Shown here: positions 53,558 to 62,409 of the stretch, in pieces
Layout: each line of letters begins with the position of its first letter
Numbering within the stretch: the stretch's first letter is position 1
Assembly (NCBI GenBank): GCA_024707255.1
Contig: JANQAC010000001.1
Span: 434,001-498,000, forward strand
Source of the DNA: Asticcacaulis sp.
Lineage (GTDB): Bacteria > Pseudomonadota > Alphaproteobacteria > Caulobacterales > Caulobacteraceae
Direction: 5' to 3'
DNA length: 64,000 nt
Translations under genes and position numbers: made by a program
The notes under the pieces: generated by a model
Databases searched by the model: none
Seen by the model: only the letters and a program-made list of their open reading frames with translations
Told to the model about the DNA's origin: nothing

Positions 53558-55282
53558 ATGAAGCCGATATATTCCGCGCTCACGGCGCTCGGACTGACCA
53601 TGCTCATTACCGCCTGCGGTGGCGGGGGCTCGGGAGGGAGTTCCGGCGGTGGCGGAGGTGGCTCATCCAGTTCGTCTTCAAGCAGTTCATCCTCATCCAG
53701 CAGTTCGTCCTCGTCCGGCGCGCTTATCGAGCCCTCAATCCCGGCAGCCGCTGCGGTCAGCTTCGAAATTCACAGCGACCAGGACCGCAAGGCTATTTCG
53801 CCCCTGATTTACGGCACCAATTCCGGCGACTTCACCAATGCCCGCCTGCGCCACATGACCTTCAACCGCGCCGGCGGCAACCGCATTACCGCCTATAACT
53901 GGGAGACCAACGCCTCCAACGCCGGCAATGACTATTTCAACCAGAATGACGACTTCCTGAGCGCCAGCAATACGCCCGGCGCTGCCTTCACCAGCCAGAT
54001 CCAGGACACGCTGAATGCCGGTGGCGATTACGTCATGAGCCTGCCGATGATCGGCTATGTGGCGGCCGACAAGAACGGCGGCGGCGATGTCAACCAGACA
54101 ACCGATTTCATCCATACGCGCTTCAACGTCTCGCTGCCGGCCAAGGGCGCAGCCTTCACCACCACGCCTGACCTGACGGACGGCAAGGTCTATCAGGATG
54201 AGTTCGTTTCCTTCCTGAAAACCAAGTTTCCGACCGCCTTCAGCGGTACGACGGCGCGCACCAGCTTCATGCTCGACAATGAGCCCGACCTGTGGGCCTC
54301 GACCCACCGCCGCCTGCGCGGCTCCAGCACCTCGGCGGAAGGCACCAAGGCGACCTATGCCGAGATATTTCAACTGACCAAGGACTATGCCAAGGCGATC
54401 AAGGCGGTGGCGCCGAACGCGCTGGTCTATGGTCCAGCCAGCTATGGCTGGGGCGGCTATGTCGATTTCCAGGGCGCGCCGGACGCCGCCAGCCGTGATT
54501 TCATCAATACCTATCTCGATGAAATGAAGAGCTATGAGACAGCCAACGGTCAGCGCATCCTAGATGTGCTGGACCTGCACTGGTATCCCGAAGCCCAGTC
54601 GAGCACCGGCGTGCGCATTACCGATAATGACAATTCTGCAGCCGTGGTGACCGCGCGCCTCCAGGCGCCCCGCTCGCTTTACGATACCGCCTATGTCGAG
54701 AATAGCTGGATCAGCCAGTATTCGGCGGCGGGCGGCGTCATCCGGCTGATCCCGCTCATGAAGGACAAGATCGCCGCTCACTATCCCAATACGAAGCTGT
54801 CCTTCAGCGAGTATAATTACGGCGGCGGCAATCATATTTCCGGCGGCGTGGCCGAGGCCGACGTACTCGGCATATTCGGTCGTGAAGGGGTGTATTCCGC
54901 CAATATGTGGCCTCTGCTGAGCGATAATTCATTCATCTTCGGCGGCTTTGACATGTATCGCAATTTCGATGGCGCAGGGGCCGCCTTCGGCGATACCTCG
55001 ATCAAGGCCACCACCACGGATGGCGCCAATACGGCCATCTATGCCTCGATCGACGCCGCCCATCCCGAACGCACGGTCATCGTGCTGGTCAATCGTGGCG
55101 GCACGACCGTCACCACCAATGCCCGGCTGTGGCAGACCACGGCCTATGACACCGGCCATGTCTGGCGACTGGAAGGTACGACCTCGACACCGCAAGACAA
55201 GGGCACGGTCGTGGTGTCCGGCAACAGTTTCTCTATGAGCCTGCCGGCCTACAGCGTCACGACGATCGTTTTCGGATCGTAA
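53558..55282 (+). CDS. Glycoside hydrolase family 44 lipoprotein
   Basis: 574 residues. Seen: a lipoprotein signal with lipobox LITAC (Cys20), a Gly-rich then pure serine linker (18 serines, residues 35-52), and a catalytic domain with the GH44 landmarks PLIYGTNSG, FNRAGGNRITAYNWETNASN, acid/base Glu241 in MLDNEPDLW, LDLHWYPEA, and nucleophile Glu417 in LSFSEYNYGG. A C-terminal beta domain follows. GH44 enzymes are endo-glucanases or xyloglucanases; here it is membrane-anchored and probably faces outward. No other polysaccharide genes nearby. Confidence 0.9.
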   Translation: MKPIYSALTALGLTMLITACGGGGSGGSSGGGGGGSSSSSSSSSSSSSSSSSSGALIEPSIPAAAAVSFEIHSDQDRKAISPLIYGTNSGDFTNARLRHMTFNRAGGNRITAYNWETNASNAGNDYFNQNDDFLSASNTPGAAFTSQIQDTLNAGGDYVMSLPMIGYVAADKNGGGDVNQTTDFIHTRFNVSLPAKGAAFTTTPDLTDGKVYQDEFVSFLKTKFPTAFSGTTARTSFMLDNEPDLWASTHRRLRGSSTSAEGTKATYAEIFQLTKDYAKAIKAVAPNALVYGPASYGWGGYVDFQGAPDAASRDFINTYLDEMKSYETANGQRILDVLDLHWYPEAQSSTGVRITDNDNSAAVVTARLQAPRSLYDTAYVENSWISQYSAAGGVIRLIPLMKDKIAAHYPNTKLSFSEYNYGGGNHISGGVAEADVLGIFGREGVYSANMWPLLSDNSFIFGGFDMYRNFDGAGAAFGDTSIKATTTDGANTAIYASIDAAHPERTVIVLVNRGGTTVTTNARLWQTTAYDTGHVWRLEGTTSTPQDKGTVVVSGNSFSMSLPAYSVTTIVFGS

Positions 55283-55308
55283 CCCCTATCGATTTCTTCA
55301 CCTGATGG

Positions 55309-55337
55309 GGCGCTGGAGGCAACTCCGGCGCCTTTTT
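55309..55337 (+). terminator. Intrinsic terminator after the GH44 gene
   Basis: GGCGCTGGAG pairs with CTCCGGCGCC around loop GCAA, allowing one mismatch, followed by five T. It lies 27 bases after the stop. Confidence 0.8.
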
Positions 55338-55473
55338 CCTTTAGAGGGTTGGGGTTGCCAACCTTACTACTATTTAATGATATATACCTTGCATCAACAG
55401 GTAGCTTGTCATATTCAATGATCAAGCCACCGCCTCCCCGGTTGCGACACCCAGCGCCTCAAAGGAAACAGAG

Positions 55474-55827
55474 ATGCCTGAAACCATTGATATCCAACTG
55501 AAAAAAGGCGTGCTTGGCCTGTGCGTGCTGGCGGTGCTGGCGCGCAACGAAAGCTACGCCTATGAGATCGCCAGCCATCTCTCCGATGCCATCGGCATGA
55601 GCGAGGGCACGATCTACCCGCTGATGCGCCGGATGCAGACCGACGGCCTGGTCGCTACCTATATGGTGGAATCGCCCGCCGGCCCCTCGCGCAAATATTA
55701 CAAGCTCACCGATGCCGGCCGCGCCGCGCTCGAAGCCCAGCGCGACGAATGGCGCGGCTTCGCCACCGCCGTCGATGCCCTGCTTGAGCCCCTCCCCGCT
55801 ACGCCCGAATCTTTAGAAGAGGCCTGA
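55474..55827 (+). CDS. PadR-family transcriptional regulator
   Basis: 117 residues. Seen: the PadR winged-helix start IDIQLKKGVLGLCVLAVLAR, YAYEIASHLSDAIGMSEGTIYPLMRR with the recognition helix, the wing GPSRKYYKLTDAGRAALEAQ, and a C-terminal helix. PadR regulators commonly head operons with DUF1700 and head-GIN genes, as here. The effector is unknown. The ATG of the next gene follows after 4 bases. Confidence 0.93.
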   Translation: MPETIDIQLKKGVLGLCVLAVLARNESYAYEIASHLSDAIGMSEGTIYPLMRRMQTDGLVATYMVESPAGPSRKYYKLTDAGRAALEAQRDEWRGFATAVDALLEPLPATPESLEEA

Positions 55828-55831
55828 GATC

Positions 55832-56391
55832 ATGACCCGTATCGAATTTCTGGACCGGCTGTGCAAGGGCCTGAAGGGCCTGCCGCCTGCCACCCTCAAG
55901 GAAATCATGGCCGACTATGAGGCCCATTTCAAGGACGCTGCCGCCGAAGGCCGCGCCGAATCCGAAGTGGCTGAAGCCCTCGGTGACCCCGACCGCCTCG
56001 CCCGCGAACTGCGCGCCGAAGCCGGCGTCAAAAGCTGGGACGAGGCCAAGACGCCTTCCAACGCCAGCTCCGCCATAATCGGCATACTGGGCCTCGGCGC
56101 CATCGATATCCTGATCCTGCTGCCGCTGGCCGGCGGCGTGGTCGGCACCCTGATCGGCATCTTCGCCGCGGCCATCGGCGCCTTCATCGGCGGTGGCGTG
56201 CTGTTCGCCGCCGGCCCGTTCATGGGGTTGCCCGGCGGAATAGCGGCGGCGCTTATGGGCGGCTTCGGCGTCATGGCGCTGGCGGCCACCATCGGCGCCA
56301 TCACCCGGCCCTGACCATCTGGCTGGTCAACGGCCTCGTCTGGTACGCCCGCCTGCACTACCGCGTGCTCAAACCCGCCCTCGAAGCCTAA
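55832..56391 (+). CDS. DUF1700 membrane protein (single-base frameshift near the 3' end)
   Basis: Seen: an N-terminal HAAS-like helical domain (FLDRLCKGLKGLPPATLKEI, VAEALGDPDRLARELRAEAG), then membrane segments (IIGILGLGAIDILILLPLAG, IAAALMGGFGVMALAATIG). As written it stops at 56314 after AITRP. Adding one G to the GG at 56307-56308 restores RALTIWLVNGLVWYARLHYR and a stop at 56391, giving 186 residues with the usual DUF1700 end. HAAS domains bind partner PadR regulators; so this may be a sensor for it. Confidence 0.85.
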
Positions 56392-56403
56392 GGAAACACC
56401 ATC

Positions 56404-57201
56404 ATGATCCGCAAACTGTTTCTCTTCTCCGGCGGCGCCTTCCTGGTGGCGCTGGTCTGCACGGCCGGGGCCGCCGCCCTGGTCTCCAACGAAGTCGGCA
56501 CCAAGGGCTGGAATATCGGCCTGATCAAGGACGGCGACCATGTGCGCATTGGCCGGGGCGAGGCTGGCAAGCCGGAACCGAGCACCAGCAAGACCATCGC
56601 CTGGACCGGCGGCGACCTGCTGGCCGTCGATCTGCCCGCCGATGTTGTCTATACGCAGGGCCCGGCTGCTTCGGTCACCGTCACTGGCCCGCAGTCGCTC
56701 GTCAACCGCATCACGCTCGATAATGGCCGCTTGTCGATTGCCGATGGCCCGGAACACCGCGAAAGCATCAATTTCACCTGGGGCAAAGATGGCTTCGAGG
56801 CCCGCACCAGCCACCAGGGCGCGCGCATCACCGTCACCGCGCCGAACGTCAAGCGCTTCGAGATGACCGGCAGCGGCGATCTCGACCTGCGCGGCTATGA
56901 CCAGCCGTCCATCGATATCAGTATCGCCGGCTCCGGCTCGGTCCATGCCGTGGGCCGCACCCAGGCCCTGAAACTGAACGTCTCCGGCAGCGGCAGCGCC
57001 GACCTGGCGGCCCTGGAAACGAAGGACGCCGATGTCAGCGTCAATGGCTCCGGCGACGCCACCATCCATGCCACCGGCCAGGCCAAGATCGATATTTCCG
57101 GCTCCGGCAATGTCGATCTGGCTACCAAGCCGGCCAAGATCGACACCACGATCTCAGGCTCCGGCACGGTGGATAATGGCGAGGATGCCAGCGACAATTA
57201 A
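56404..57201 (+). CDS. Exported DUF2807 (head-GIN) protein
   Basis: 265 residues. Seen: a signal or anchor segment (LFLFSGGAFLVALVCTAGAA), then a right-handed beta-helix type repeat region with the DUF2807 pattern G-S-G-D-x-x-(L/V) (MTGSGDLDLRGYD, IAGSGSVHAVGRT, VSGSGSADLAALE, VNGSGDATIHATG, ISGSGNVDLATKP, ISGSGTVDNGEDA). Surface or periplasmic; function unknown. Third gene of the PadR operon. Confidence 0.88.
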   Translation: MIRKLFLFSGGAFLVALVCTAGAAALVSNEVGTKGWNIGLIKDGDHVRIGRGEAGKPEPSTSKTIAWTGGDLLAVDLPADVVYTQGPAASVTVTGPQSLVNRITLDNGRLSIADGPEHRESINFTWGKDGFEARTSHQGARITVTAPNVKRFEMTGSGDLDLRGYDQPSIDISIAGSGSVHAVGRTQALKLNVSGSGSADLAALETKDADVSVNGSGDATIHATGQAKIDISGSGNVDLATKPAKIDTTISGSGTVDNGEDASDN

Positions 57202-57224
57202 GGGCTGACGTCAGCCTGCCCAAG

Positions 57225-57255
57225 GCGCCGGTTCGCATGAGCCGGCGCTTTTTTT
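57225..57255 (+). terminator. Intrinsic terminator of the PadR operon
   Basis: Stem GCGCCGG/CCGGCGC with loop TTCGCATGAG, followed by seven T. Confidence 0.88.
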
Positions 57256-57434
57256 GTCCGCATAGCCATATAAGAATACAATCGGCTTTTGCCCATGCTG
57301 AGACAGCGCAGAGTAATGTTCCCCAGTGACGTTATTCTTACCAGTTGGCCTGAAGCCTCCTACGGCGCTTTTGCACCCATGCCGTTATCTTTGCCCCTGT
57401 CATTCCCCGACACGCAGACGAAGAGAGTGCGAAA

Positions 57435-57720
57435 ATGGTAACCATCAACAATTCCCAACCGCCGGCCCAGGTCAATAACAGCAGCAATGCCGGCCTGATC
57501 ATTCTGGCCGTGGTGATCCTGGCCGCCGTGATCGGCGGCATCTGGTACTTCACAACCTATGGGCCGATCGAGATCCACCCACACCAATACGGTGGACCGG
57601 ACCATCACCCGTATCGAAAAGGCCCCGGCCGCTGTTGGCAATGCGGTCGATAACGCCACCACCAACAACCCGGCCAACACGACCCCGCCGTCGAATGCCG
57701 AACCGGCCCCGGCTCAATAA
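57435..57720 (+). CDS. Small membrane protein (probable single-base frameshift)
   Basis: As written, 72 residues ending at 57653: a polar start (MVTINNSQPPAQVNNSSNAG), one membrane segment (LIILAVVILAAVIGGIWYF), then an unusual His/Pro-rich tail. Removing one C at 57575-57576 gives instead EITHTNTVDRTITRIEKAPA followed by an Ala/Asn/Pro-rich tail to TAA 57720 (94 residues). The longer form ends directly before a strong terminator and has a tail more like other small anchored proteins, so it is favoured. Function unknown. Confidence 0.6.
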
Positions 57721-57738
57721 GTCGAGTAGATCGATAAA

Positions 57739-57773
57739 GAAAAAGCGCCGCCGTTTTCCGCCGGCGCTTTTTC
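57739..57773. terminator. Bidirectional terminator between the small membrane protein and ettA
   Basis: AAAGCGCCG and CGGCGCTTT arms with A and T runs on either side, able to end both convergent transcripts. Confidence 0.85.
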
Positions 57774-57809
57774 TTTGATTAACGGGTGCAGGGACCGTGT
57801 CCCTGCGTC

Positions 57810-59478
57810 TTAACGACTAAATTTCTGGAACTTGATCCGGTGCGGGATCAGGCTGTCTGTACCCAGGCGACGCTTCTTGTCTTCCTCGTACATTTCGAAA
57901 TTGCCTTCGAACCACTCCACATGGCTGTCGCCCTCAAACGCGAGAATGTGCGTGGCCAGGCGATCGAGGAACCAGCGGTCGTGGGAAATAACCACGGCGC
58001 AGCCGGCGAATTCTTCCAGCGCCTCTTCGAGCGCCTGCAAGGTTTCGATATCCAGATCGTTGGTCGGTTCGTCGAGCAGGATGACATTGCCGCCGGCGGC
58101 CGGGGTCTTGGCCAGGTGGACGCGGTTGCGCTCACCGCCGGAGAGCAAGCCGACCTTCTTCTGCTGGTCGCCGCCCTTGAAGTTAAACCCGCCGACATAG
58201 GCGCGCGAATTGATTTCCTTCTTGCCGACCACCATGATGTCGGTGCCGCCGGAAATGGCCTGCCAGACGGTATGGTTCGGATCTAGGTCGTCGCGCGACT
58301 GATCGACATAGGCCAGCTTGACCGTTTCGCCGAGCTTGATCGTGCCGGCGTCGGGCTTTTCCTCGGCCGGTGATCAGCTTGAACAGGGTCGACTTGCCGG
58401 CGCCGTTCGGACCGATAATGCCGACGATGCCGTTGGGCGGCAGGCGGAAGGTCAGGTCCTTGAACAGAACCTTTTCGCCGAATTCCTTTTCCAGACCCGT
58501 GACTTCGAGCACGACATTGCCGAGGCGCGGGCCAGGCGGGATCTGGATGGTGGCAAAGCTTTGCGCCTGACGCGAATTTTCCTGTTCGCGCACCATGTCC
58601 TCATAAGCAGCCAGACGAGCCTTGGACTTGGCCTGGCGGGCCTTGGCGCCGGAACGCACCCATTCCAGTTCCTTGGTAAGGGCGCGCTGACGGGCTTCTG
58701 ATTCCGACTGCTCCTGCACGACGCGCTTCTGCTTCTGCTCCAGCCAGCCGGAATAGTTGCCTTCATAGGGGACGCCCTTGCCGCGATCGAGTTCGAGGGT
58801 CCACTTGGTCACCTGGTCGAGGAAGTAACGATCGTGGGTGACGAGGATGACGCAGCCGGGGAAATTTTCCAAGTGGTGCTGGAGCCAGGCCACCGATTCC
58901 GCATCAAGGTGGTTGGTCGGTTCGTCGAGCAACAGCATGTCGGGCTTGCTAAGCAGCAGGCGGGCCAGGGCCACGCGGCGCTTTTCACCGCCGGAAAGCT
59001 TGGTCACGCCTGAATCGTTCGGCGGGCAGCGCAGGGCGTCCATGGCCATTTCGATGCGCGAGTCGATGTCCCACAGGTCGCCCGCGTCGATCTTTTCCTG
59101 CAGGGCGTTCATTTCTTCCATGAGCTCGTCGGAATATTCCTCGCCCATGAGTTCGGCCACCTTGTTGAAGCGGTCAAACGTCTTCTTCTCCTCGCACCAG
59201 TCGATGACGTTTTCCCAGACGGTCTTCGTCTCGTCGAGGTGTGGCTCCTGCTCCAGGTAGCCCATCTTGGTGCCTTCGGCGGCCTTGGCCTCACCGGAGA
59301 ATTCCTTGTCGATGCCGGCCATGATCTTCAGCAGGGTGGACTTACCCGAGCCGTTGACGCCGACAACGCCGATCTTGGCGTCGGAATAGAAGGAGAGCCA
59401 GATGTTTTCGAAGACCTTTTTACCGCCGGGGTAATGCTTGGTCAGGCCCTGCATCTGGAAGATATATTGTTGCGCCAT
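57810..59478 (-). CDS. ettA: Energy-dependent translational throttle protein EttA, ABC-F family (single-base frameshift)
   Basis: Cytoplasmic ATPase of two fused ABC domains that gates the ribosome E site by ATP/ADP ratio. Seen: first Walker [15 protein letters not shown], signature [14 protein letters not shown], first Walker [16 protein letters not shown], linker helices ([19 protein letters not shown]), second Walker [17 protein letters not shown], then signature [14 protein letters not shown] in a different frame. GG at 58365-58366 should be one G; removing it gives [20 protein letters not shown] and a continuous 555-residue protein, the family length. Confidence 0.95.
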
Positions 59479-59588
59479 GGGGAGCTTGCGCCCTTCTCAA
59501 AAGAATGCGTTTTTAAGGATGCTGTCGTTTAGCGGCTTAGGCGCAAAAGCGCAATAATTAGATGCAGCACTGCTAAGGGGACGAGATA

Positions 59589-59888
59589 ATGGCCGATTTC
59601 ATATTTTTGATGCACGACACGCCGAACGAAACGCCTAACGAAGCGAACACCTGGCCTGCCTATCTTGACACCCTGGCACGCGGCGGCCATTTGCGCGGCG
59701 GCAGCGCTATCGGCAATGGCGCCGCCTTTCGCAAGGACGGCGCCGCCCCTTCGATTACCGCCCACCTGACGGGCTTTATCCGTATCGAGGCCGAAAGCCT
59801 TGCCGCCGCGCAAACCCTTTTGGCCGGCAATCCGGTTTACGAAGCCGGCGGAATCGTGGAAATCCGCGAACTGCCCAGGACGGACTAA
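59589..59888 (+). CDS. YCII-domain protein
   Basis: 99 residues. Seen: MADFIFLMHDTPNETPNEAN, WPAYLDTLARGGHLRGGSAI, and a C-terminal AAQTLLAGNPVYEAGGIVEI strand-helix, the YCII (YciI-like ferredoxin) fold. YCII proteins are small enzymes or binding proteins of mostly unknown reaction. Its stop overlaps by 3 bases the stop of the convergent reverse-transcriptase gene. Confidence 0.85.
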   Translation: MADFIFLMHDTPNETPNEANTWPAYLDTLARGGHLRGGSAIGNGAAFRKDGAAPSITAHLTGFIRIEAESLAAAQTLLAGNPVYEAGGIVEIRELPRTD

Positions 59889-61117
59889 CTTCCCAAAGTT
59901 TGCTCAAAACGTCTTTCCAGTCGCTTTAACTGGGCGGTGATTTTTTCTCCATAACCAAAAGCCTTCGCGCTACGGCGCCCATAGGATGAGAAATTGCGAA
60001 ATTGCAGCGGGGCGAATTTCCGACGCAATTTCTTTGTGTAGGGCTTCGCATCTTTGCCTTTTTTGCCTGCCGCCTTCGCGGCGGCTTTGGTTCGACGAAT
60101 GGCGCGTTTCATCTTACGCCACTGGCGCGACAATGAGCCTGGCCGAATACCGGCACCGCCAGGATAGTAGGAAAACCCAAGATATTGCGCACTTTTGGTG
60201 CTACTAATGGTCGTCGCATCGAAGGCCGTACGTTCAGTTTTGTCCGTGCTGATTTCAAGCTTCTCGACCTTGATCAAATCAAGTATCTTCTTCTCCAATG
60301 CGTCGGCATCCTTAGCACGACATACAACTAAAATGTCGTCCGAATACCGACGATAAAGCGCTCCTAACAAAGCGCAGGCATCTCCCACACTCTTATCAAA
60401 GTCCATCATGTAAAGATTGGAAAAGACGGCACTGATCGGTGTGCCCTGCGGAATTCCCACATCGACTTTAGGGTTGGCGTGAAACTGGATGCCATGCTTC
60501 TTGAGCTCCGCCACCGTGCCAATCATTCTCGGTCCGTTTGGCTTTAAACGTTCCGTGAAAATTGGATGGGCTTTAAGTTCATCCGTTTTTACGTAATGAA
60601 ACCGTGTCACCGTACGCAAGACTTGAAGCCAATCTTCCGGCAAGCTTCCCACATCTAGGATCCGTTTCAATCGGGCCTTTAGCAATCCATGATCAAGGTT
60701 GTCGAAAAATCCTGTTACATCAAATGCAAGAATGACGCAGGGCAAATGTTCACGCGCATAACTATAGACTTCAGCCGAGAAATCATAGTTCGAACGCCCC
60801 AAAGATCGATAGGCGATGACAGTATCCCCCAAGCCTTGGGCTTGATAATATGCATCTAGTCGGGCGTTTAGCTGATGAGTATAGTACGACAGAATGCACG
60901 CATCCCTGTGCGACGCATACATAATATCGCGCTTCTTAATCTCGGTTGTGCCTTTGAGCGGCTTATATCGCTTAGTTTCTTTAATATAGTGGATGAGTGG
61001 CGAAAAGGAATGTGCCTGAACGAAACTAGGCATTATAACATTCGATAAGAACTTGGCCGATACCGCGCGGTCAAAGTGCTTATAGCCTCTCGGCTTGTAC
61101 CAGTCCGGTTCGCCCAT
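59885..61117 (-). CDS. Stand-alone reverse transcriptase, probable defence type (DRT2/UG-like)
   Basis: 410 residues from ATG 61117 (MGEPDWYKPRGYKHFDRAVS); an upstream in-frame ATG is rejected because it would lie in the structured region. Seen: an N-terminal segment with KKRDIMYASHRDACILSYYT, palm motif AFDVTGFFDNLDH (Asp133), GIPQGTPISAVFSNLYM (221-237), the catalytic RRYSDDILVV (YSDD, 258-261), QYLGFSYYP, and a basic C-terminal tail (about 335-400). No maturase, endonuclease or CRISPR Cas1 domain, and no retron VTG motif. The arrangement best fits defence-associated reverse transcriptases of the unknown-group type, in particular DRT2, which pairs with an upstream RNA. Assignment to a class needs alignment; AT-richer than neighbours, so probably acquired. 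Confidence 0.85.
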   Translation of the reverse strand: MGEPDWYKPRGYKHFDRAVSAKFLSNVIMPSFVQAHSFSPLIHYIKETKRYKPLKGTTEIKKRDIMYASHRDACILSYYTHQLNARLDAYYQAQGLGDTVIAYRSLGRSNYDFSAEVYSYAREHLPCVILAFDVTGFFDNLDHGLLKARLKRILDVGSLPEDWLQVLRTVTRFHYVKTDELKAHPIFTERLKPNGPRMIGTVAELKKHGIQFHANPKVDVGIPQGTPISAVFSNLYMMDFDKSVGDACALLGALYRRYSDDILVVCRAKDADALEKKILDLIKVEKLEISTDKTERTAFDATTISSTKSAQYLGFSYYPGGAGIRPGSLSRQWRKMKRAIRRTKAAAKAAGKKGKDAKPYTKKLRRKFAPLQFRNFSSYGRRSAKAFGYGEKITAQLKRLERRFEQTLGS

Positions 61118-61436
61118 GCGCCCCCCCCCAATTCGCAGAGTTCGGGGGGCTAGCACTGACCCTGTGCCCCACAACCATTCTGCAGAATGGCTGTGGACGC
61201 CCCCCGAACGCACGCCGCAATCCGCCGGTTATCGTTCGTGTGTCTCAACCCGAACGCATCTCCAACGCGGGTCTAAAAACGAGATGCGGTATAATAGTGT
61301 AACCGAGGAGGTCCGAGCTATGCTCTATGTCTCATATCATCTGGCCATAGTCCGAGTAACGTGTTGCGTTATTCGGGCCGAGGTCAAATTTCAACTTGAC
61401 GCTCTCAACGATACAACCACATGGCCAATCCCATGA
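61118..61436 (-). ncRNA. Structured region upstream of the reverse transcriptase, candidate template RNA
   Basis: Gene-free, immediately 5' of the reverse transcriptase on its strand. Seen: an 11-base outer stem GTTCGGGGGGC (61140-61150) with GCCCCCCGAAC (61199-61209), enclosing a second stem CCACA/TGTGG around the perfect palindrome CCATTCTGCAGAATGG (61175-61190). A further hairpin CCGA-TAACG/CGTTA-TCGG lies at 61352-61376. CTATG and CATAG at 61318-61350 add another pairing. DRT2-type systems encode such a companion RNA here. RNA existence, ends and role are inferred. Confidence 0.4.
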
Positions 61437-61561
61437 GGCTAAGAAGAAATAAGGCCATACAACACAACTTCAAGGGGTGAAAGTAAAGAAATAGCAAATT
61501 TTTTTGCAACTATTCTCCCGTGGCACACACTGCTAACTGATGGTGGATTGTTACTTTTCCC
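61437..61561. other. AT-rich gap between the candidate RNA and msrC
   Basis: About 125 bases, including A-rich and T-rich runs near 61490-61510. No gene. Probably holds the promoter for the reverse-transcriptase unit, but no clear -35/-10 pair could be fixed. Confidence 0.3.
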
Positions 61562-62071
61562 CTAACCCGCAAACACCGCCTTCATCAGCTTTTCCAGGTT
61601 TTCCGCGTCTTCGTCGTCATAGGTGCCGAAGCTTTCCGAGTCGGAATCGAACACCGCGATCAACTCGCCCGCCGCATCGAACACCGGCACCACGATCTCC
61701 GAATTGGAGCGCGAATCGCAGGCGATATGATCGGAGAAGGCATGGACATCCGGCACCACCTGGGTCTGGCCCGTGGCCGCGGCCGCGCCGCAGACCCCCC
61801 GCCCGAAGGCAATGCGCAGACACCCCAACGTGCCGTTATAGGGCCCCACCACCAGTTCATTAATTCCGGCGGATTTCTTAACCTTATCCACGACATAGAA
61901 GCCAGTCCAGAACCAGGAATCGAATGCCTGATCGAGCAGCGAAACCACGGTCGCCATGCGCGCCGTCACGTCGGGCTCGCCTTCGAGCACGGCCACCGCG
62001 TCCCTTATAACTTCTTGATATTTTTCGCCTTTGGACATCATTGCCAAAGCGTCGTTAACCATATAACTCAA
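61562..62071 (-). CDS. msrC: Free methionine-(R)-sulfoxide reductase (GAF domain)
   Basis: 169 residues from TTG 62071, set by AGGAG 6 bases upstream. Reduces free Met-R-sulfoxide with thioredoxin. Seen: a single GAF domain with DSWFWTGFYVVD, ELVVGPYNGTLGCLRIAFGR, GVCGAAAATGQTQVVPDVHA, HIACDSRSNSEIVVPVFD and GELIAVFDSDSESFG. The three cysteines in GCLRI, GVCG and IACD are those of the fRMsr family active site. Monocistronic. Confidence 0.93.
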   Translation of the reverse strand: MSYMVNDALAMMSKGEKYQEVIRDAVAVLEGEPDVTARMATVVSLLDQAFDSWFWTGFYVVDKVKKSAGINELVVGPYNGTLGCLRIAFGRGVCGAAAATGQTQVVPDVHAFSDHIACDSRSNSEIVVPVFDAAGELIAVFDSDSESFGTYDDEDAENLEKLMKAVFAG

Positions 62072-62409
62072 TATTGTCTCCTGATTTTTCCCCTCTCGCG
62101 GGCATTTCGGGACGGGGTTTGCGGGCTTGGGCGCGCAAAACGCGAAATCGGCGTCGGGTCGGGCTTATTAACACTTTTTTCTGGCCAAGGCACCGCTTTT
62201 GACGCATGATGACTATGCGCGCGTTCAGGCGTAAGTGGGGTATGGGTTATGAGGGGGTTCCGCGCATTTCCGGCGCGACAATCCGGCAACGCTCAACAAG
62301 ATTAAGTCAGTCACTAGCTGCATTGGGGGGCCAAAGCTTGACACTCTTCGTAATCCTTACAAAAGATGTATTAACCATATTTATGCCGACGCTGTCGGAG
62401 CGATGACTG
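62072..62409. other. Gap between msrC and the Sel1 lipoprotein, probable promoter region
   Basis: About 340 bases divergent between the two genes. A TTGACA at 62338-62343 is a plausible -35 for the rightward gene, with no convincing -10 at the usual distance. No other signals recognised. Confidence 0.35.

Noticed and set aside
59885..61117. Group II intron or retron as the source of the reverse transcriptase
   Set aside because: No maturase or endonuclease domain, no intron domain V/VI structure downstream, and no retron-typical VTG motif or YADD; motifs fit unknown-group defence types better, though an alignment is still needed.
61290..61295. TATAAT as a plus-strand promoter -10
   Set aside because: No -35 at the usual distance and no gene downstream on the plus strand.
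62206..62406. A 66-residue frame before the Sel1 lipoprotein
   Set aside because: No ribosome site, no recognisable product, and it covers the likely promoter region.
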